Below, piece by piece: positions 51,239-61,463 of a stretch of DNA of 64,000 bases; position 1 is the stretch's first letter, and the number at the start of each line of letters is the position of its first letter. This DNA comes from Flavobacteriales bacterium. Its GTDB lineage: Bacteria; Bacteroidota; Bacteroidia; Flavobacteriales; UBA7312. The stretch lies in NCBI GenBank assembly GCA_016779935.1, contig JADHMQ010000007.1:1-64000 (forward strand). Reading direction: 5' to 3'. The notes under the pieces were generated by a model, which was not told where the DNA came from, did not search any database, and saw only the letters and a list, made by a program, of their open reading frames with translations. Both the position numbers and the translations under genes were made by a program.

Positions 51239-53884
51239 TTATTGAAGAGTTTTCTTCACTTCAACTTCTTCAAAACCTTCGACAATATCTCCTACTTTTA
51301 TATCATTAAAGTTATTGATGCTTAATCCACACTCATAACCTGCTGATACTTCTTTAACATCGTCTTTAAAACGTTTTAAAGTTGCTAATTCTCCTGAATA
51401 GACTACAATACCATCGCGGATTAATCGAATCTTAGTGTTTCTGTTTATTTTTCCGTCAAGAACATAACATCCTGCGATTGTACCGATTTTAGATATCTTA
51501 AATGTTTCTCTAATTTCGATATTACAGACTACTTTCTCTTCGATATCTGGCGACAACATACCTTCCATCGCTTTCTCAAGTTCTTCAATGGCATTATAGA
51601 TTACTGAGTAAAGTCTAATATCGATTTGTTCTTTTTCAGCTAGCTTTCTTGCATTAACAGATGGTCGAACTTGGAAACCAATGATTACTGCATCAGATGC
51701 CGCTGCGAGCATAACATCTGATTCTGAAATCTGACCTACAGATTTATGAATAATATTTACAGCAATTTGATCGGTAGATAGTTTTTGCAGTGAGTCAGAA
51801 AGTGCTTCAATGGATCCGTCAACGTCACCTTTAATGATGATGTTTAATTCTTTAAAGTCTCCTAAGGCTAATCGTCTACCTATTTCATCAAGAGTGATGT
51901 GCTTCTGCGTTCTTACTCCTTGTTCTCTCTGGAGTTGCATTCTTTTGGCAGCGATATTCTTAGCTTCACGCTCATCATCCATCACGTTGAACTTATCTCC
52001 TGCCTGAGCTGCTCCGTTCAGTCCTAATAGAACCGCTGGAGTGGATGGGCCTGCATTCTCCATTTTATTTTCTCGCTCATCAAGTAAGGCTTTTACTTTA
52101 CCTGAGAAACATCCTGCTAAAACATAGTCTCCTACTTTAAGTGTTCCAGATTCAACCAGAATTGTTGTTAGGTATCCTTTTCCTTTATCTAATGAAGCTT
52201 CGATTACTGTACCGATAGCATTTTTCTCAGGGTTTGCTTTTAAGTCGAGTAATTCGGCTTCTAATAATACTTTTTCTAAAAGTTCAGGAATTCCAAGACC
52301 TGTTTTGGCAGATATTTCTTGTGATTGGAACTTTCCTCCCCAATCTTCCAACAACACATTTTCATTGGCTAATTGTTCTTTAATTTTATCAGGGTTTGCA
52401 GTTTCTCTATCAATTTTATTCAAAGCAAACACCATAGGTACGCCTGCTGCTTGAGCATGGCTTATCGCTTCTTTTGTTTGTGGCATGACTTTATCGTCTG
52501 CTGCCACAACAATAATTACCACATCGGTTACTTGGGCTCCACGAGCTCTCATCGCCGTAAAGGCTTCGTGACCTGGTGTATCTAAAAATGTAATTTTCTT
52601 TCCTTTTAGATTTACCTCATAAGCTCCAACGTGCTGGGTTATTCCCCCTGCCTCACCACTAATAACATTTGCGTCTCTAATGTAGTCAAGCAAAGATGTT
52701 TTACCATGATCTACGTGACCCATAACAGTAACTATTGGTGCTCTTGAAACCAGGTTCTCTTCGATATCTTCTTCTTGCTGTATAGACTCTTGTACTTCAG
52801 CACCGACAAATTCAACGGTAAATCCAAACTCTTCAGCTACAATTGAAAGTGTTTCGGCGTCAAGTCTTTGATTTTGAGTAACCATCATTCCTAATGAGAA
52901 ACATGCTGAAATAATTTGGGTTGGCTCCACACTCATTAGTTGTGCAAATTCGGCCGTAGTAACAAATTCTGTTACCTGAATTGTTTTGCTTTCTTCTTCT
53001 GATTTAATCAGATTAATTTCTTCTTGCTCTTTCCGAGCTTGTCTTTTTTCTCTTCTAAGTTTAGCTCCTTTGTTCTTTCCTCCACTTTGAAGTTTAGCAA
53101 GGTTTTCTCTTACTTGTTTTTGTATTTGTTCTGGTGTAAGTTCTACTCTTGGAGTTGTATTTTGCTTGCCTCTGTTAGGTCGTCTGTCTCTATTTCCTCC
53201 TGTTGAGACTCGCTTTCTTTTCTTCTTAGTTTCTACATTTGCTGAAGATGATGCAACCGGAGTTTTTTTCTTAGGTTTTTGAAACTTAGTTAAGTCAATT
53301 TTTTCAGAAGATACTAGGGTCGGTCCATCTAATTTCTTTGCTCTTCCACGAATAATTGAAGACTCATCTGTTTTCTTTTCTTCAGAAACTTTAGCTTCTT
53401 TTTTCTTTGTTGGTGGGACTGATTCTTTTGGCTCATCTTTAACCTCTTCGGCAACTTTTGGTTCCTCAGCCTTTAGGGGCTGCTCGGCTGCCACTTTTTC
53501 TACTACAGGAGCTTCAATTTTTTCTGGCTCAACCTCTTCTTCTTTGTCTTTTACTTCTAGCTCAACAGTTTTTGATGGATTGATATCAACTTTTGAAACA
53601 ATTTTAAGCCCTTCTATTTTAGGCGTTTCAACTCTAACCGTTTCTATTTCCTTTTTAACTTTTGGCTTTAGGTCATCTTCGGCCTTCTTTAATTCTTTAG
53701 CCTCTGCTTTGACTTTTTTGTCTGGCTGATACTCATCAACGAGCACTTCATATGTTTCAGGAGATATCTTTGAATTTCTATTCAAATTATCTATTCCCTT
53801 ACTTTCTAAAAAATCTAAAATAGTATCTACACCTACATTAAATTCTTTAGCAACTTTTGATAGTCTTTGTGACACTCCTGACAT
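51239..53884 (-). CDS. infB: Translation initiation factor IF-2
   Basis: The 881-residue GTPase positions initiator tRNA on the ribosome. Residues 1-50 form the N-terminal IF2_N domain ([20 protein letters not shown]). A long charged lysine and glutamate linker follows, up to about residue 300, then a second IF2_N-like part ([17 protein letters not shown]-type). The G domain has [18 protein letters not shown] (P loop), [17 protein letters not shown] and ALNKIDRE. The C-terminal domains complete the protein. It is the last gene of rimP-nusA-infB, 14 bases after nusA. The acidic and basic linker is typical in this phylum. Confidence 0.97.
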   Translation of the reverse strand: MSGVSQRLSKVAKEFNVGVDTILDFLESKGIDNLNRNSKISPETYEVLVDEYQPDKKVKAEAKELKKAEDDLKPKVKKEIETVRVETPKIEGLKIVSKVDINPSKTVELEVKDKEEEVEPEKIEAPVVEKVAAEQPLKAEEPKVAEEVKDEPKESVPPTKKKEAKVSEEKKTDESSIIRGRAKKLDGPTLVSSEKIDLTKFQKPKKKTPVASSSANVETKKKRKRVSTGGNRDRRPNRGKQNTTPRVELTPEQIQKQVRENLAKLQSGGKNKGAKLRREKRQARKEQEEINLIKSEEESKTIQVTEFVTTAEFAQLMSVEPTQIISACFSLGMMVTQNQRLDAETLSIVAEEFGFTVEFVGAEVQESIQQEEDIEENLVSRAPIVTVMGHVDHGKTSLLDYIRDANVISGEAGGITQHVGAYEVNLKGKKITFLDTPGHEAFTAMRARGAQVTDVVIIVVAADDKVMPQTKEAISHAQAAGVPMVFALNKIDRETANPDKIKEQLANENVLLEDWGGKFQSQEISAKTGLGIPELLEKVLLEAELLDLKANPEKNAIGTVIEASLDKGKGYLTTILVESGTLKVGDYVLAGCFSGKVKALLDERENKMENAGPSTPAVLLGLNGAAQAGDKFNVMDDEREAKNIAAKRMQLQREQGVRTQKHITLDEIGRRLALGDFKELNIIIKGDVDGSIEALSDSLQKLSTDQIAVNIIHKSVGQISESDVMLAAASDAVIIGFQVRPSVNARKLAEKEQIDIRLYSVIYNAIEELEKAMEGMLSPDIEEKVVCNIEIRETFKISKIGTIAGCYVLDGKINRNTKIRLIRDGIVVYSGELATLKRFKDDVKEVSAGYECGLSINNFNDIKVGDIVEGFEEVEVKKTLQ

Positions 53885-53898
53885 AATTTAATTTAAAG

Positions 53899-55134
53899 TT
53901 ATTCGAGCTCTGCTTTTAAAATACTTAGTATTTCATTCACTGTCTCTTCTTCTAAATCTGTACGCTTAACAAGATCAGTTTTATCTAATTTAATAACATC
54001 TCTTGCTGTATCGCATCCAATTGATTTCAACTCATCAATTATCCACCCTTCTATTTCGTCTGTAAATTCTGTTAATTCAACATCATCATCTGCTTCATCA
54101 ATGTTTCTATAAACATCTATTTCGTAGCCTGTAAGCATACTCGCTAATCTAATATTAAATCCGCCTTTACCAATAGCCAAAGAAACTTGATCTGGGTGCA
54201 AATATACATCTGCTTTAGTCGTTTCTTCATCGAGTTGAATTGACGATACTTTGGCTGGATTAAGTGCTCTAGTAATAAATAACTGAATGTTATCTGTGTA
54301 ATTTATAACATCAATATTCTCATTTCTAAGCTCTCTAACAATTCCATGAATACGTGCACCTTTCATACCTACACATGCTCCTACTGGATCTATTCTCTCG
54401 TCATAAGATTCTACAGCTACTTTAGCTCTTTCTCCAGGGACACGGACAATTTTCTTTATGGTAATCAATCCGTCAAAAACTTCTGGTACTTCTTGTTCAA
54501 AGAGACGTGCTAAAAATTCTGGAGCAGTTCTTGAAAGTACAATCAACGGATTGTGATTTCTCATTTCTACACTTTTCACTACGGCCCTAACGGTGTCTCC
54601 TTTTTTGAAAAAATCACTAGGAATTGCTTCAGACTTTGGTAATATTAATTCATTTTCTTCTCCATCTAAAATTAGGATTTCGTTTCTCCAAACTTGATAA
54701 ACTTCACCGTTAATGATTTCACCGATTCTATCTTCATATCTATCAAAAACTTCTTTTTTCTCTAGATCCAAAATTCGTGAAGTAAGTGTTTGACGAAGTG
54801 ATAATACTTGTCTTCTTCCGAAGTCTTCTAAGAAAACTTGTTCCGAAACTTCTTCTCCAATTTCAAAGTCTGGTTCAATCTTAATCGCATCGGTATATGC
54901 TATTTGAAGGTTAGAGTCTTCTAAATCGGCATCGCCTACAATTTCTCTATTTCTCCAGATTTCTAAATCGCCTTTGTCAATATTTATAATGACATCGATA
55001 TTTTCATCAGTGCCGTATTGTTTTATCATAACACCTCTAAAAACATCTTCAAGTACGTTCATCATGGTTTCACGATCGATGTTCTTAAACTCTTTAAACT
55101 CTGAAAATGACTCAATTAGATTTGTTGCATTCAT
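53899..55134 (-). CDS. nusA: Transcription termination/antitermination factor NusA
   Basis: The 411-residue protein binds RNA polymerase and nascent RNA. The N-terminal polymerase-binding domain (about residues 1-125) is followed by an S1 domain (GEIINGEVYQVWRNEILIL) and two KH domains (PVGACVGMKGARIHGIVREL with the GxxG loop, and VSLAIGKGGFNIRLAS). A short C-terminal helical part follows (residues about 355-411). The Escherichia-type second acidic repeat is absent, as is normal outside the gammaproteobacteria. It lies 14 bases after rimP and 14 before infB. Confidence 0.97.
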   Translation of the reverse strand: MNATNLIESFSEFKEFKNIDRETMMNVLEDVFRGVMIKQYGTDENIDVIINIDKGDLEIWRNREIVGDADLEDSNLQIAYTDAIKIEPDFEIGEEVSEQVFLEDFGRRQVLSLRQTLTSRILDLEKKEVFDRYEDRIGEIINGEVYQVWRNEILILDGEENELILPKSEAIPSDFFKKGDTVRAVVKSVEMRNHNPLIVLSRTAPEFLARLFEQEVPEVFDGLITIKKIVRVPGERAKVAVESYDERIDPVGACVGMKGARIHGIVRELRNENIDVINYTDNIQLFITRALNPAKVSSIQLDEETTKADVYLHPDQVSLAIGKGGFNIRLASMLTGYEIDVYRNIDEADDDVELTEFTDEIEGWIIDELKSIGCDTARDVIKLDKTDLVKRTDLEEETVNEILSILKAELE

Positions 55135-55148
55135 CTTTAATTACTTAT

Positions 55149-55613
55149 TTAAAATGAGATAACAATCTTAGTTTTATCTATCTGATCGAAACTAAAAGAA
55201 TGTTGTTCAATAATATTTGTTTTCTTTTTTCCTACTTTTTCTTTTCGTGTAGTCTCAAGTGTAATTCCTTTTCCTTCTTCGGCCTCAATCATTTTGCCAA
55301 ATAATTTCTTTCCTTCTTTGAGAAAAACATTAACATTTTTGCCAATGTTTTTTTTGTATTGTTTAAACACTTTAAAAGGCTCACTCAAGCCTGCACTTGA
55401 TACTAACAGTGAGAAGTCTACTTCTTCTCTATCAAAATTACCTTCAATATGTCTGCTCAGCTCAATACAGTTCTTGACACTAATTCCATCAATAGAGTCA
55501 ATTAGAACTTCGATTTGATTTGATGGGCTCATTTTAAATGACACCAAAAACACAGCCTCATTCGCTGATATGAACTCATCAATTAACTCTTGTACTTTTT
55601 CTTTACTTAGCAT
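55149..55613 (-). CDS. rimP: Ribosome maturation factor RimP
   Basis: I start the gene at 55613 (MLSKEKVQELIDEF), giving 154 residues. The longer frame upstream reads through a leader hairpin and lacks family similarity. RimP helps assemble the 30S subunit. Visible features are NQIEVLIDSIDGISVKNCIELSRHIE and FSLLVSSAGLSEPFKVFKQYKKNIGK, the classical core with the SxG-x-x-x-P turn. The C-terminal SH3-like domain is short. It is the first gene of the operon, after a consensus promoter and a hairpin. Confidence 0.95.
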   Translation of the reverse strand: MLSKEKVQELIDEFISANEAVFLVSFKMSPSNQIEVLIDSIDGISVKNCIELSRHIEGNFDREEVDFSLLVSSAGLSEPFKVFKQYKKNIGKNVNVFLKEGKKLFGKMIEAEEGKGITLETTRKEKVGKKKTNIIEQHSFSFDQIDKTKIVISF

Positions 55614-55627
55614 AACTAATAAAAGAA

Positions 55628-55642
55628 GGGGCTGCATGCCCC
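55628..55642 (-). promoter_or_regulatory. GC-rich hairpin in the rimP leader
   Basis: A stem GGGGC/GCCCC with a 5-base loop stands in the roughly 54-base leader between the promoter and the rimP ATG, followed on the minus strand by TTCTTTT. It is far more GC-rich than its surroundings. It may act as an attenuator, an mRNA stabiliser or a weak terminator. Confidence 0.5.
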
Positions 55643-55667
55643 CTCGTATATCAAATAATTTCTTGTG

Positions 55668-55698
55668 CAAATGTAATGCTTTTTAAAGAATATGCAAA
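55668..55698 (-). promoter_or_regulatory. Full-consensus Bacteroidota promoter for rimP-nusA-infB
   Basis: On the minus strand TTTG (55698-55695), then exactly 19 bases, then TACATTTG (55675-55668) matches both the -33 and -7 elements of the phylum's housekeeping promoter. It is the best promoter in the window. Confidence 0.75.
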
Positions 55699-55783
55699 AG
55701 ATGATTATTATATTATATCCTAGAACTGTGTTTAACCTACAATTCTCGCACTTATAGCAACATTCTTTAGCTACTAAATAGGA

Positions 55784-55810
55784 CAAAAAAAAGCCCCAAA
55801 ATTGGGGCTT
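55784..55810 (-). terminator. Rho-independent terminator after the repeat-protein gene
   Basis: AAGCCCCA (55791-55798) and TGGGGCTT (55803-55810) form a stem with a 4-base loop, followed on the minus strand by a T-run of at least six. It begins 8 bases after the stop at 55818. Confidence 0.88.
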
Positions 55811-55817
55811 TAAATTC

Positions 55818-58115
55818 TTACTGAATCACTACTATTTGTCGTGATTTATTTTTTCCGTCAAACTCAAGGAAATAGATTCCTTCTTTTAGATTTTCTTTTT
55901 TAATAATGAGTTGACTAGACTGCGTTGATGTATTCATTACTGTACGTCCTCTAGCATCCATAAGACTGATACGGTAAGTATCATTGTTAGGGTTGTTAAA
56001 CTCTACCGTTGTAAACTCTTTAAATGGGTTAGGGTAAACGTTTACTCCTAATAATGTGTTCTCAGTAATTCCTACTGTTTCTGAGATGGTAACGTCTAAG
56101 AAAGCTGTATCAGCTTTACATCCGTTTTCGTCTGTCAACAAAAACCATACTGATCCTGTTGAAGGCCCATCACCCCAAGTAATGTTTGCTGTAGCAGTAC
56201 CTTGACCAGAGTTGACTTCTCCGTTTACAACACCCCACTGTAAAGTAGATTCATCTTCTACATCAACATTATAATCGTAACTTTCATTTTCAGTTGCATT
56301 TGTTTCTCCAGAAATTGTTGGTGTAGCTACTACATCAAAGAAAGATAATGTAGTTGTTACTGTACTGTCACAACCTGATGCTAAAGCGTATACATTAACA
56401 TACTCGCCTGCTTCATCATAAGTGTTTTCTCCAATAGTTAAAGTTTCACCTGCACACAGTGTAAATGCTTCAGATACTTCAACATCTTCACATGGGCAAA
56501 CAACACTATATGCGCCATCAAATTCAGAAGAGTTATTTAATTCAGATGTGAAAGATCCATAAAATTCATAGTCACCTTCATTTGGATTTACAAATACGCC
56601 TGAAAGAGTTACTGCTGTACTATTACCAAGTGTTGTTGTATTATCATCACCAGGAGATGTAGTCGAAATTTGAACGCCTTCAGCTAAGTTTGTAATTGTA
56701 AATGAAGATGTTTGTGTTTCATCATCATCATTAACTGCTAATATTACTGCACCTGTAGCTGTTACCTCATCTACGTATAGACTTAAATTAAAAGTATTAT
56801 CTCCTCCGTAAAAACCTGAGCCAGTTCCTACTAGGTCACCAACTTCTGAAGATGAAAAATCAAAAGAACCACCAGTCATTGTTAGTATAGATGATGCCAT
56901 ATCAATTTCACCATTATCTTGTGAAATTGTAAATGTCATATCAGTAGCTGCATTACAGTCATTGTTAGCAAACACCACTTCAAGTTCAGGGCTAAAATCA
57001 ACCACTTCTTCCAATGTAACTTCAAAGGTATTTGTTTGACTAAGGTTTATTTCAGACACAAAATCAGCTGTCATTGTTAACATGTCAGAATCAGGTGTAA
57101 CGAAAATACCCTCTAGTGTAAAATCGTTGCTATTTCCAGCCGTTGTTGTATTATCATCACCTGGTGAAGTAGAAGAAATTTCAGCACCACCATCTTCATA
57201 ATTTACTATAGAAAAAGTTGCAATAACATTCTCGCCATCAACTGCATTCAACACAGCAGTTGTAGCTGTTACTTGGTCAACCACTATTGAGTAATCTCCA
57301 GAGGCAAAACCGCCGCCAAATGAACCACTACCATTACCAACTACGTCGCCTACTGTCATTGAAGAAATTGCAAATGAACCACCATCGAAAGCGTAAGTAA
57401 CACTAGCCATATCTTCTTCACCGGCATCTTGACTAACGCTAAATGTTAAGTCCGTGAAAGTTGAAGGTTCTGAGCTGCTAAGAGTAACTAATACTTCTGG
57501 GCTAAAATCAGCCATTAAATCCCATTGCGTTGAATAATCGGCAGAAGGACCATTAGGGTCAAGCTCAGAAAATATAGAAGAACTAAGAGTTACAAATGAA
57601 CTCATAGGATTGATAAATATTCCCGCTAATTCAACTTGTTGATTATTTCCAGCGGTTACATTATTGCCGTCTTCGTAAGTGTTTGAAGAATAAATTGAAA
57701 CACCATTATTTGAAGAGTTGGAAATGTTCATCATGCCAATTACTTCTGAATTGAAATCAACAACATTAAGGTCGGCACTATTTTCAGTGAGAGCATTAAC
57801 TACTAAGCTGAATTCTCCACTACTTGAACCACCACCAATAAATCCAGAGCCACTTCCTACAATGTCTCCAACAGTTAATGAAGCAATATCAAAAGAACCA
57901 CCATCAGTAGTTATTGTGCTGTTGGCAATATCAGTCTCGCCTTCAGATTGTGATATTTCAAAAGAGAAAGTTGTTGCTTCTCCCATTACAGAATTGTCTA
58001 AATTAAAGGAAACTTCAGGAGAAAAATCCTGTGCTGTTAAAGACAATGTGAAAAAAGAGAATATTAATGCTAAAGCTAGGTTAAGATTAGTATTTTTTTG
58101 TAGAATACTTTTCAT
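55818..58115 (-). CDS. Large secreted three-repeat protein with PKD-like and type IX sorting domains
   Basis: The 765-residue protein has a signal peptide (ending SLTAQ at about residue 29) and then three related modules starting at residues 31, 204 and 374, each opening FSPE. Each carries a G-x-GSG stretch of the type VGDIVGSGSGFIGGG. A cysteine-containing segment (about 540-590, FTLCAGETLTIG), a PKD-like domain (about 597-680) and the sorting domain (about 690-765, VYPNPFKEFTTVEF) follow. It should be exported by type IX secretion and may act as an adhesin or surface layer component. The repeats are diverged, not recent copies. It has its own promoter-like element and terminator. Confidence 0.87.
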   Translation of the reverse strand: MKSILQKNTNLNLALALIFSFFTLSLTAQDFSPEVSFNLDNSVMGEATTFSFEISQSEGETDIANSTITTDGGSFDIASLTVGDIVGSGSGFIGGGSSSGEFSLVVNALTENSADLNVVDFNSEVIGMMNISNSSNNGVSIYSSNTYEDGNNVTAGNNQQVELAGIFINPMSSFVTLSSSIFSELDPNGPSADYSTQWDLMADFSPEVLVTLSSSEPSTFTDLTFSVSQDAGEEDMASVTYAFDGGSFAISSMTVGDVVGNGSGSFGGGFASGDYSIVVDQVTATTAVLNAVDGENVIATFSIVNYEDGGAEISSTSPGDDNTTTAGNSNDFTLEGIFVTPDSDMLTMTADFVSEINLSQTNTFEVTLEEVVDFSPELEVVFANNDCNAATDMTFTISQDNGEIDMASSILTMTGGSFDFSSSEVGDLVGTGSGFYGGDNTFNLSLYVDEVTATGAVILAVNDDDETQTSSFTITNLAEGVQISTTSPGDDNTTTLGNSTAVTLSGVFVNPNEGDYEFYGSFTSELNNSSEFDGAYSVVCPCEDVEVSEAFTLCAGETLTIGENTYDEAGEYVNVYALASGCDSTVTTTLSFFDVVATPTISGETNATENESYDYNVDVEDESTLQWGVVNGEVNSGQGTATANITWGDGPSTGSVWFLLTDENGCKADTAFLDVTISETVGITENTLLGVNVYPNPFKEFTTVEFNNPNNDTYRISLMDARGRTVMNTSTQSSQLIIKKENLKEGIYFLEFDGKNKSRQIVVIQ
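56502..58025 (-). repeat. Three tandem protein-coding modules of about 160-170 residues each
   Basis: The modules are encoded at about 58025-57555, 57506-57018 and 56996-56502. They share FSPE-x-x-V starts, GSF-x-x-S, VGD-x-VG-x-GSG and, in two of them, SPGDDNTTT near the end. Boundaries were set by eye. Confidence 0.8.
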
Positions 58116-58159
58116 ATTAGTAACTTGTTAAAATTGGTTGTTAAGATTTATACGTATAG

Positions 58160-58167
58160 CAAATATA
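58160..58167 (-). promoter_or_regulatory. -7 promoter element for the repeat-protein gene
   Basis: Minus-strand TATATTTG matches TAnnTTTG exactly, 44 bases before the ATG at 58115 and downstream of tRNA-Gln. No -33 TTTG is found at the right distance. Confidence 0.42.
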
Positions 58168-58204
58168 CACTTATTTTTGAGCTTTTTATATATGCTGAAA
58201 AAAG

Positions 58205-58277
58205 TTACCCGACTAGGGCTCGAACCTAGACTCTTCTGGACCAAAACCAGACGTGTTGCCAGTTACACCATCGGGCA
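58205..58277 (-). tRNA. tRNA-Gln (anticodon UUG)
   Basis: Read on the minus strand, the 73 bases fold into a cloverleaf. The acceptor stem pairs TGCCCGA with TCGGGTA (one G-U pair). The anticodon stem CTGG/CCAG encloses the loop TTTTGGT with anticodon TTG. The T arm CTAGG-TTCGAGC-CCTAG is perfect. The discriminator base is A and CCA is not encoded. Confidence 0.95.
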
Positions 58278-58414
58278 ATTAAGGGCAGCAAAAATAACAA
58301 TTTAAAGTTCTTTTGCAAAGAATCAAATATTTTATTTTATATGTGTTAATTTACAAAGATTTTGATAAATTAATTTATTAAATTCGCCTACAAATCAAAA
58401 CTGCTTTAAACATT

Positions 58415-61400
58415 ATGACTTACTCTAAGCTGAATAATTTATTTGGATGGATAGCTTTCACCATAGCTTTTATTACATATTATGCTACTATTGAGCCCAC
58501 AGTTAGTTTTTGGGACTGTGGAGAATACATTAGTACCGCATACAAACTTGAAGTCGGACACCCACCTGGCGCGCCATTCTTTCAGCTCATTGGTAGATTT
58601 TTTAGTCTCTTTGCAAGTGATGTTACAAATATAGCATTCATGATAAACATCATGTCTGCATTGTGTAGCGCACTAACTATTTTGTTTTTGTTCTGGTCCA
58701 TTAGTGCTCTTGCCAAGAAAATTGTTAATTCTCAAGAAACAGCAACTCTAGCTAATAAAATTGCCATATTCGGAAGTGCTTTAGTTGGTGCATTAACATA
58801 TACCTTTTCTGATTCTTTCTGGTTTTCTGCAACTGAAGGAGAGGTTTATGCCATGTCTTCCTTTTTCACCGCTATAACATTTTGGGCAATTTTAAAGTGG
58901 GAGAGTGAAGCGGATGATAAATATGCATCGAGATGGATTATTTTTATTGCTTATCTAATAGGTTTATCAATTGGTGTTCACTTGCTTAATTTATTAGCTA
59001 TACCTGCTGTAATATTTATTTATTTCTTCAAGAAACATGAAGTAAATAAATTCGCATTATTGAAGGTGTTTCTTTTAGCTGTCATAGTTACTGGCGGATT
59101 ACAAGGGTTTATAATTCCTGGAATAGTAAATTTAGCTGGAAAATTTGAGTTATTTTTCATCAACACTGTAGGGCTACCTTTTAATACAGGAACTATCATA
59201 TATTTTATCCTTATAATCTCTGGAATTGTTTTTGGACTAATCTATGCCAAAAAGAACAATAAGGATGTTATGGGAATTTCACTGGTTAGTTTTGCCGCAA
59301 TTCTGATTGGATATTCAACATTTTTTATACTAGTAATTAGATCAAATGCAGATACTCCTATTGATGAAAACAATCCTGAGGATGCGGTAAGTTTACTAGC
59401 TTACTTAAACAGAGAGCAATACGGAGATTGGCCTATTTTAAATGGGCAATATTACAATGCAAAAATCATTGATTTAAAAGACGGCAATCCTGTTTACACT
59501 AAAGACGAAGATAAAGGAGAATATGTGATAACAAATGACCGAAAGAATTCAAAACCGGTTTATGATCCTAAGTTTTCAAGCTTTTTCCCAAGAATGTGGA
59601 GTTCATCTCAATCGGCTCATGCTAAAGCTTATCAGCAATGGAGTGGGCATAAGAATACCAAACGACCTCCAACATTTTCTCAGAACTTAAAATATTTCTT
59701 CAGCTATCAAATTGGGCATATGTATTGGCGATATTTCATGTGGAATTTTTCTGGTAGACAAAATGATATACAAGGTCATGGGGAAATTAATAAAGGTAAT
59801 TGGCTTAGCGGAATTCCTTTCATAGACAATAATTTAAGAGGTCTTGGACCTCAAGATATTATTCCAGATAATATGGCAAATAACAAAGGGAGAAACGTCT
59901 ATTTTATGCTGCCATTTTTACTTGGAGTTATTGGCATGCTTTACCAATTCAACAAAAACAACAAAGATGCTTTTGTGGTTTTACTGCTGTTTATATTTAC
60001 TGGACTTGCTATTGTGGTTTATCTAAATCAATACCCTTACCAGCCTAGAGAAAGAGATTATGCCTATGTTGGTTCATTTTACGCTTATTCTATTTGGGTG
60101 GGGCTTGGTGTTCTAGCGGTCATTAATTTTCTTTCTAAAAAGCTTTCTTCTCTAAACAGTTCTATAGTAGCTACAGCTTTGTGTTTACTATTAGTCCCTA
60201 CATTGATGGCTAAAGAGAACTGGGATGACCACGATCGTTCAGGCCGCTATACTGCAAGAGATGTTGCGGCTAACTATTTGAACTCCTGTGCACCCAATGC
60301 TATAATATTCACTAATGGGGATAATGATACTTTCCCATTATGGTATGCTCAAGAGGTGGAGGGGATTAGAACAGACATCAGAGTAGTTAACCTAAGTCTA
60401 TTTAATACGGATTGGTATATCGACCAAATGAAACGTGCCGCCTATGACGCTGCGCCAATTCCTAGTTCTATGGAATGGGATAAGTATAAGCAAGGAACTA
60501 GAGATTATGTTATCATTAAAGATAATGGAAAAGGTTATGTTGATGTAAAAGATGTCGTAAACTTCATTGCAAGCGACAATGATAAGACTAAAGGCTTAAC
60601 TCGTAATGGACAAAAAGCGGACTACTGCCCTACTAGTAAATTGAAAATTCCAATAAATAAAGCAGATATTTTACAAAAAGGAATTGTAGCCGCCAAAGAT
60701 TCAAACAGAATAGTAGATGAAATAAAATGGGAGCTTAAAGGCAGTAGCATCAATAAAAACGAAATGATGGTGCTCGATATTCTTGCCAATTTTAATTGGG
60801 ATAGACCTATCTATTTTGCTATTACAGTGGGGTCTGGCAATTTTATGGGTTTGGAAAAGTACTTCCAACTTGAAGGTTTAGCATATAGGTTTGTTCCATA
60901 TTTAGCTAAATCTGCTGATGGACAAACTGGTGAAGTTGCTACAGATATTATGTATGATAATCTTATCAACAAATTCAATTGGGGTAATATGCAGGATCCA
61001 AATGTTTACTTGGACGAGACTAATATGAGGATGACAATGAACTTCAGAAATAACTTTGTGAGATTAGCTGAAGCGTTAATCCGTGAAGGTGATTTTGAAA
61101 GAGCTGAAAACGTTATTGACAGATGCTTAGAGGTTATGCCCAATGAAGCTATCCCATTCAATTATTTTAACTTACCAATGGCAGAAGTGTATTATAAAAT
61201 TGGAAAAATGGAAAAAGCAAAAGATATTGTATCTATACTTACTGACTCCTACTTTAATGAGTTAGAATACTACAATTCAATTGATGATAAAATTCTAAGC
61301 AAATTGCAAAGAGAATATCAACTTGCTAACCAAATTGTTTCTAACTTATATAGTATTACTACCAAATATAAAGACAGCGAATCGCAAGAAAAAATTGTTG

Positions 61401-61423
61401 AGCTATATAATCAATATCAATAG
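58415..61423 (+). CDS. DUF2723 integral membrane protein (GT-C glycosyltransferase-like)
   Basis: The 1002-residue protein has an N-terminal membrane part of about ten to thirteen helices (to about residue 590) and a soluble C-terminal half. The early loop TVSFWDCGEYISTAYKLEVGHP (residues about 29-50) holds the acidic pair expected of a GT-C enzyme. The second half has ITNGDNDTFPLWYAQEVEGIR and a TPR-like region near the end. The family is conserved in Bacteroidota and is thought to transfer sugars from a lipid carrier, including in protein O-glycosylation. The exact role of this member is inferred from family only. A weak -7 element (TAAATTCG, 58379-58386) precedes it. Confidence 0.88.
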   Translation: MTYSKLNNLFGWIAFTIAFITYYATIEPTVSFWDCGEYISTAYKLEVGHPPGAPFFQLIGRFFSLFASDVTNIAFMINIMSALCSALTILFLFWSISALAKKIVNSQETATLANKIAIFGSALVGALTYTFSDSFWFSATEGEVYAMSSFFTAITFWAILKWESEADDKYASRWIIFIAYLIGLSIGVHLLNLLAIPAVIFIYFFKKHEVNKFALLKVFLLAVIVTGGLQGFIIPGIVNLAGKFELFFINTVGLPFNTGTIIYFILIISGIVFGLIYAKKNNKDVMGISLVSFAAILIGYSTFFILVIRSNADTPIDENNPEDAVSLLAYLNREQYGDWPILNGQYYNAKIIDLKDGNPVYTKDEDKGEYVITNDRKNSKPVYDPKFSSFFPRMWSSSQSAHAKAYQQWSGHKNTKRPPTFSQNLKYFFSYQIGHMYWRYFMWNFSGRQNDIQGHGEINKGNWLSGIPFIDNNLRGLGPQDIIPDNMANNKGRNVYFMLPFLLGVIGMLYQFNKNNKDAFVVLLLFIFTGLAIVVYLNQYPYQPRERDYAYVGSFYAYSIWVGLGVLAVINFLSKKLSSLNSSIVATALCLLLVPTLMAKENWDDHDRSGRYTARDVAANYLNSCAPNAIIFTNGDNDTFPLWYAQEVEGIRTDIRVVNLSLFNTDWYIDQMKRAAYDAAPIPSSMEWDKYKQGTRDYVIIKDNGKGYVDVKDVVNFIASDNDKTKGLTRNGQKADYCPTSKLKIPINKADILQKGIVAAKDSNRIVDEIKWELKGSSINKNEMMVLDILANFNWDRPIYFAITVGSGNFMGLEKYFQLEGLAYRFVPYLAKSADGQTGEVATDIMYDNLINKFNWGNMQDPNVYLDETNMRMTMNFRNNFVRLAEALIREGDFERAENVIDRCLEVMPNEAIPFNYFNLPMAEVYYKIGKMEKAKDIVSILTDSYFNELEYYNSIDDKILSKLQREYQLANQIVSNLYSITTKYKDSESQEKIVELYNQYQ

Positions 61424-61463
61424 ATTTGAATTTTACTACTAGAAATGTCATAAAAACAAATTG

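Noticed and set aside
57718-58131. 137-codon plus-strand frame opposite the repeat protein
   Set aside because: The repeated protein on the minus strand explains it; the plus frame has no start context or homology.
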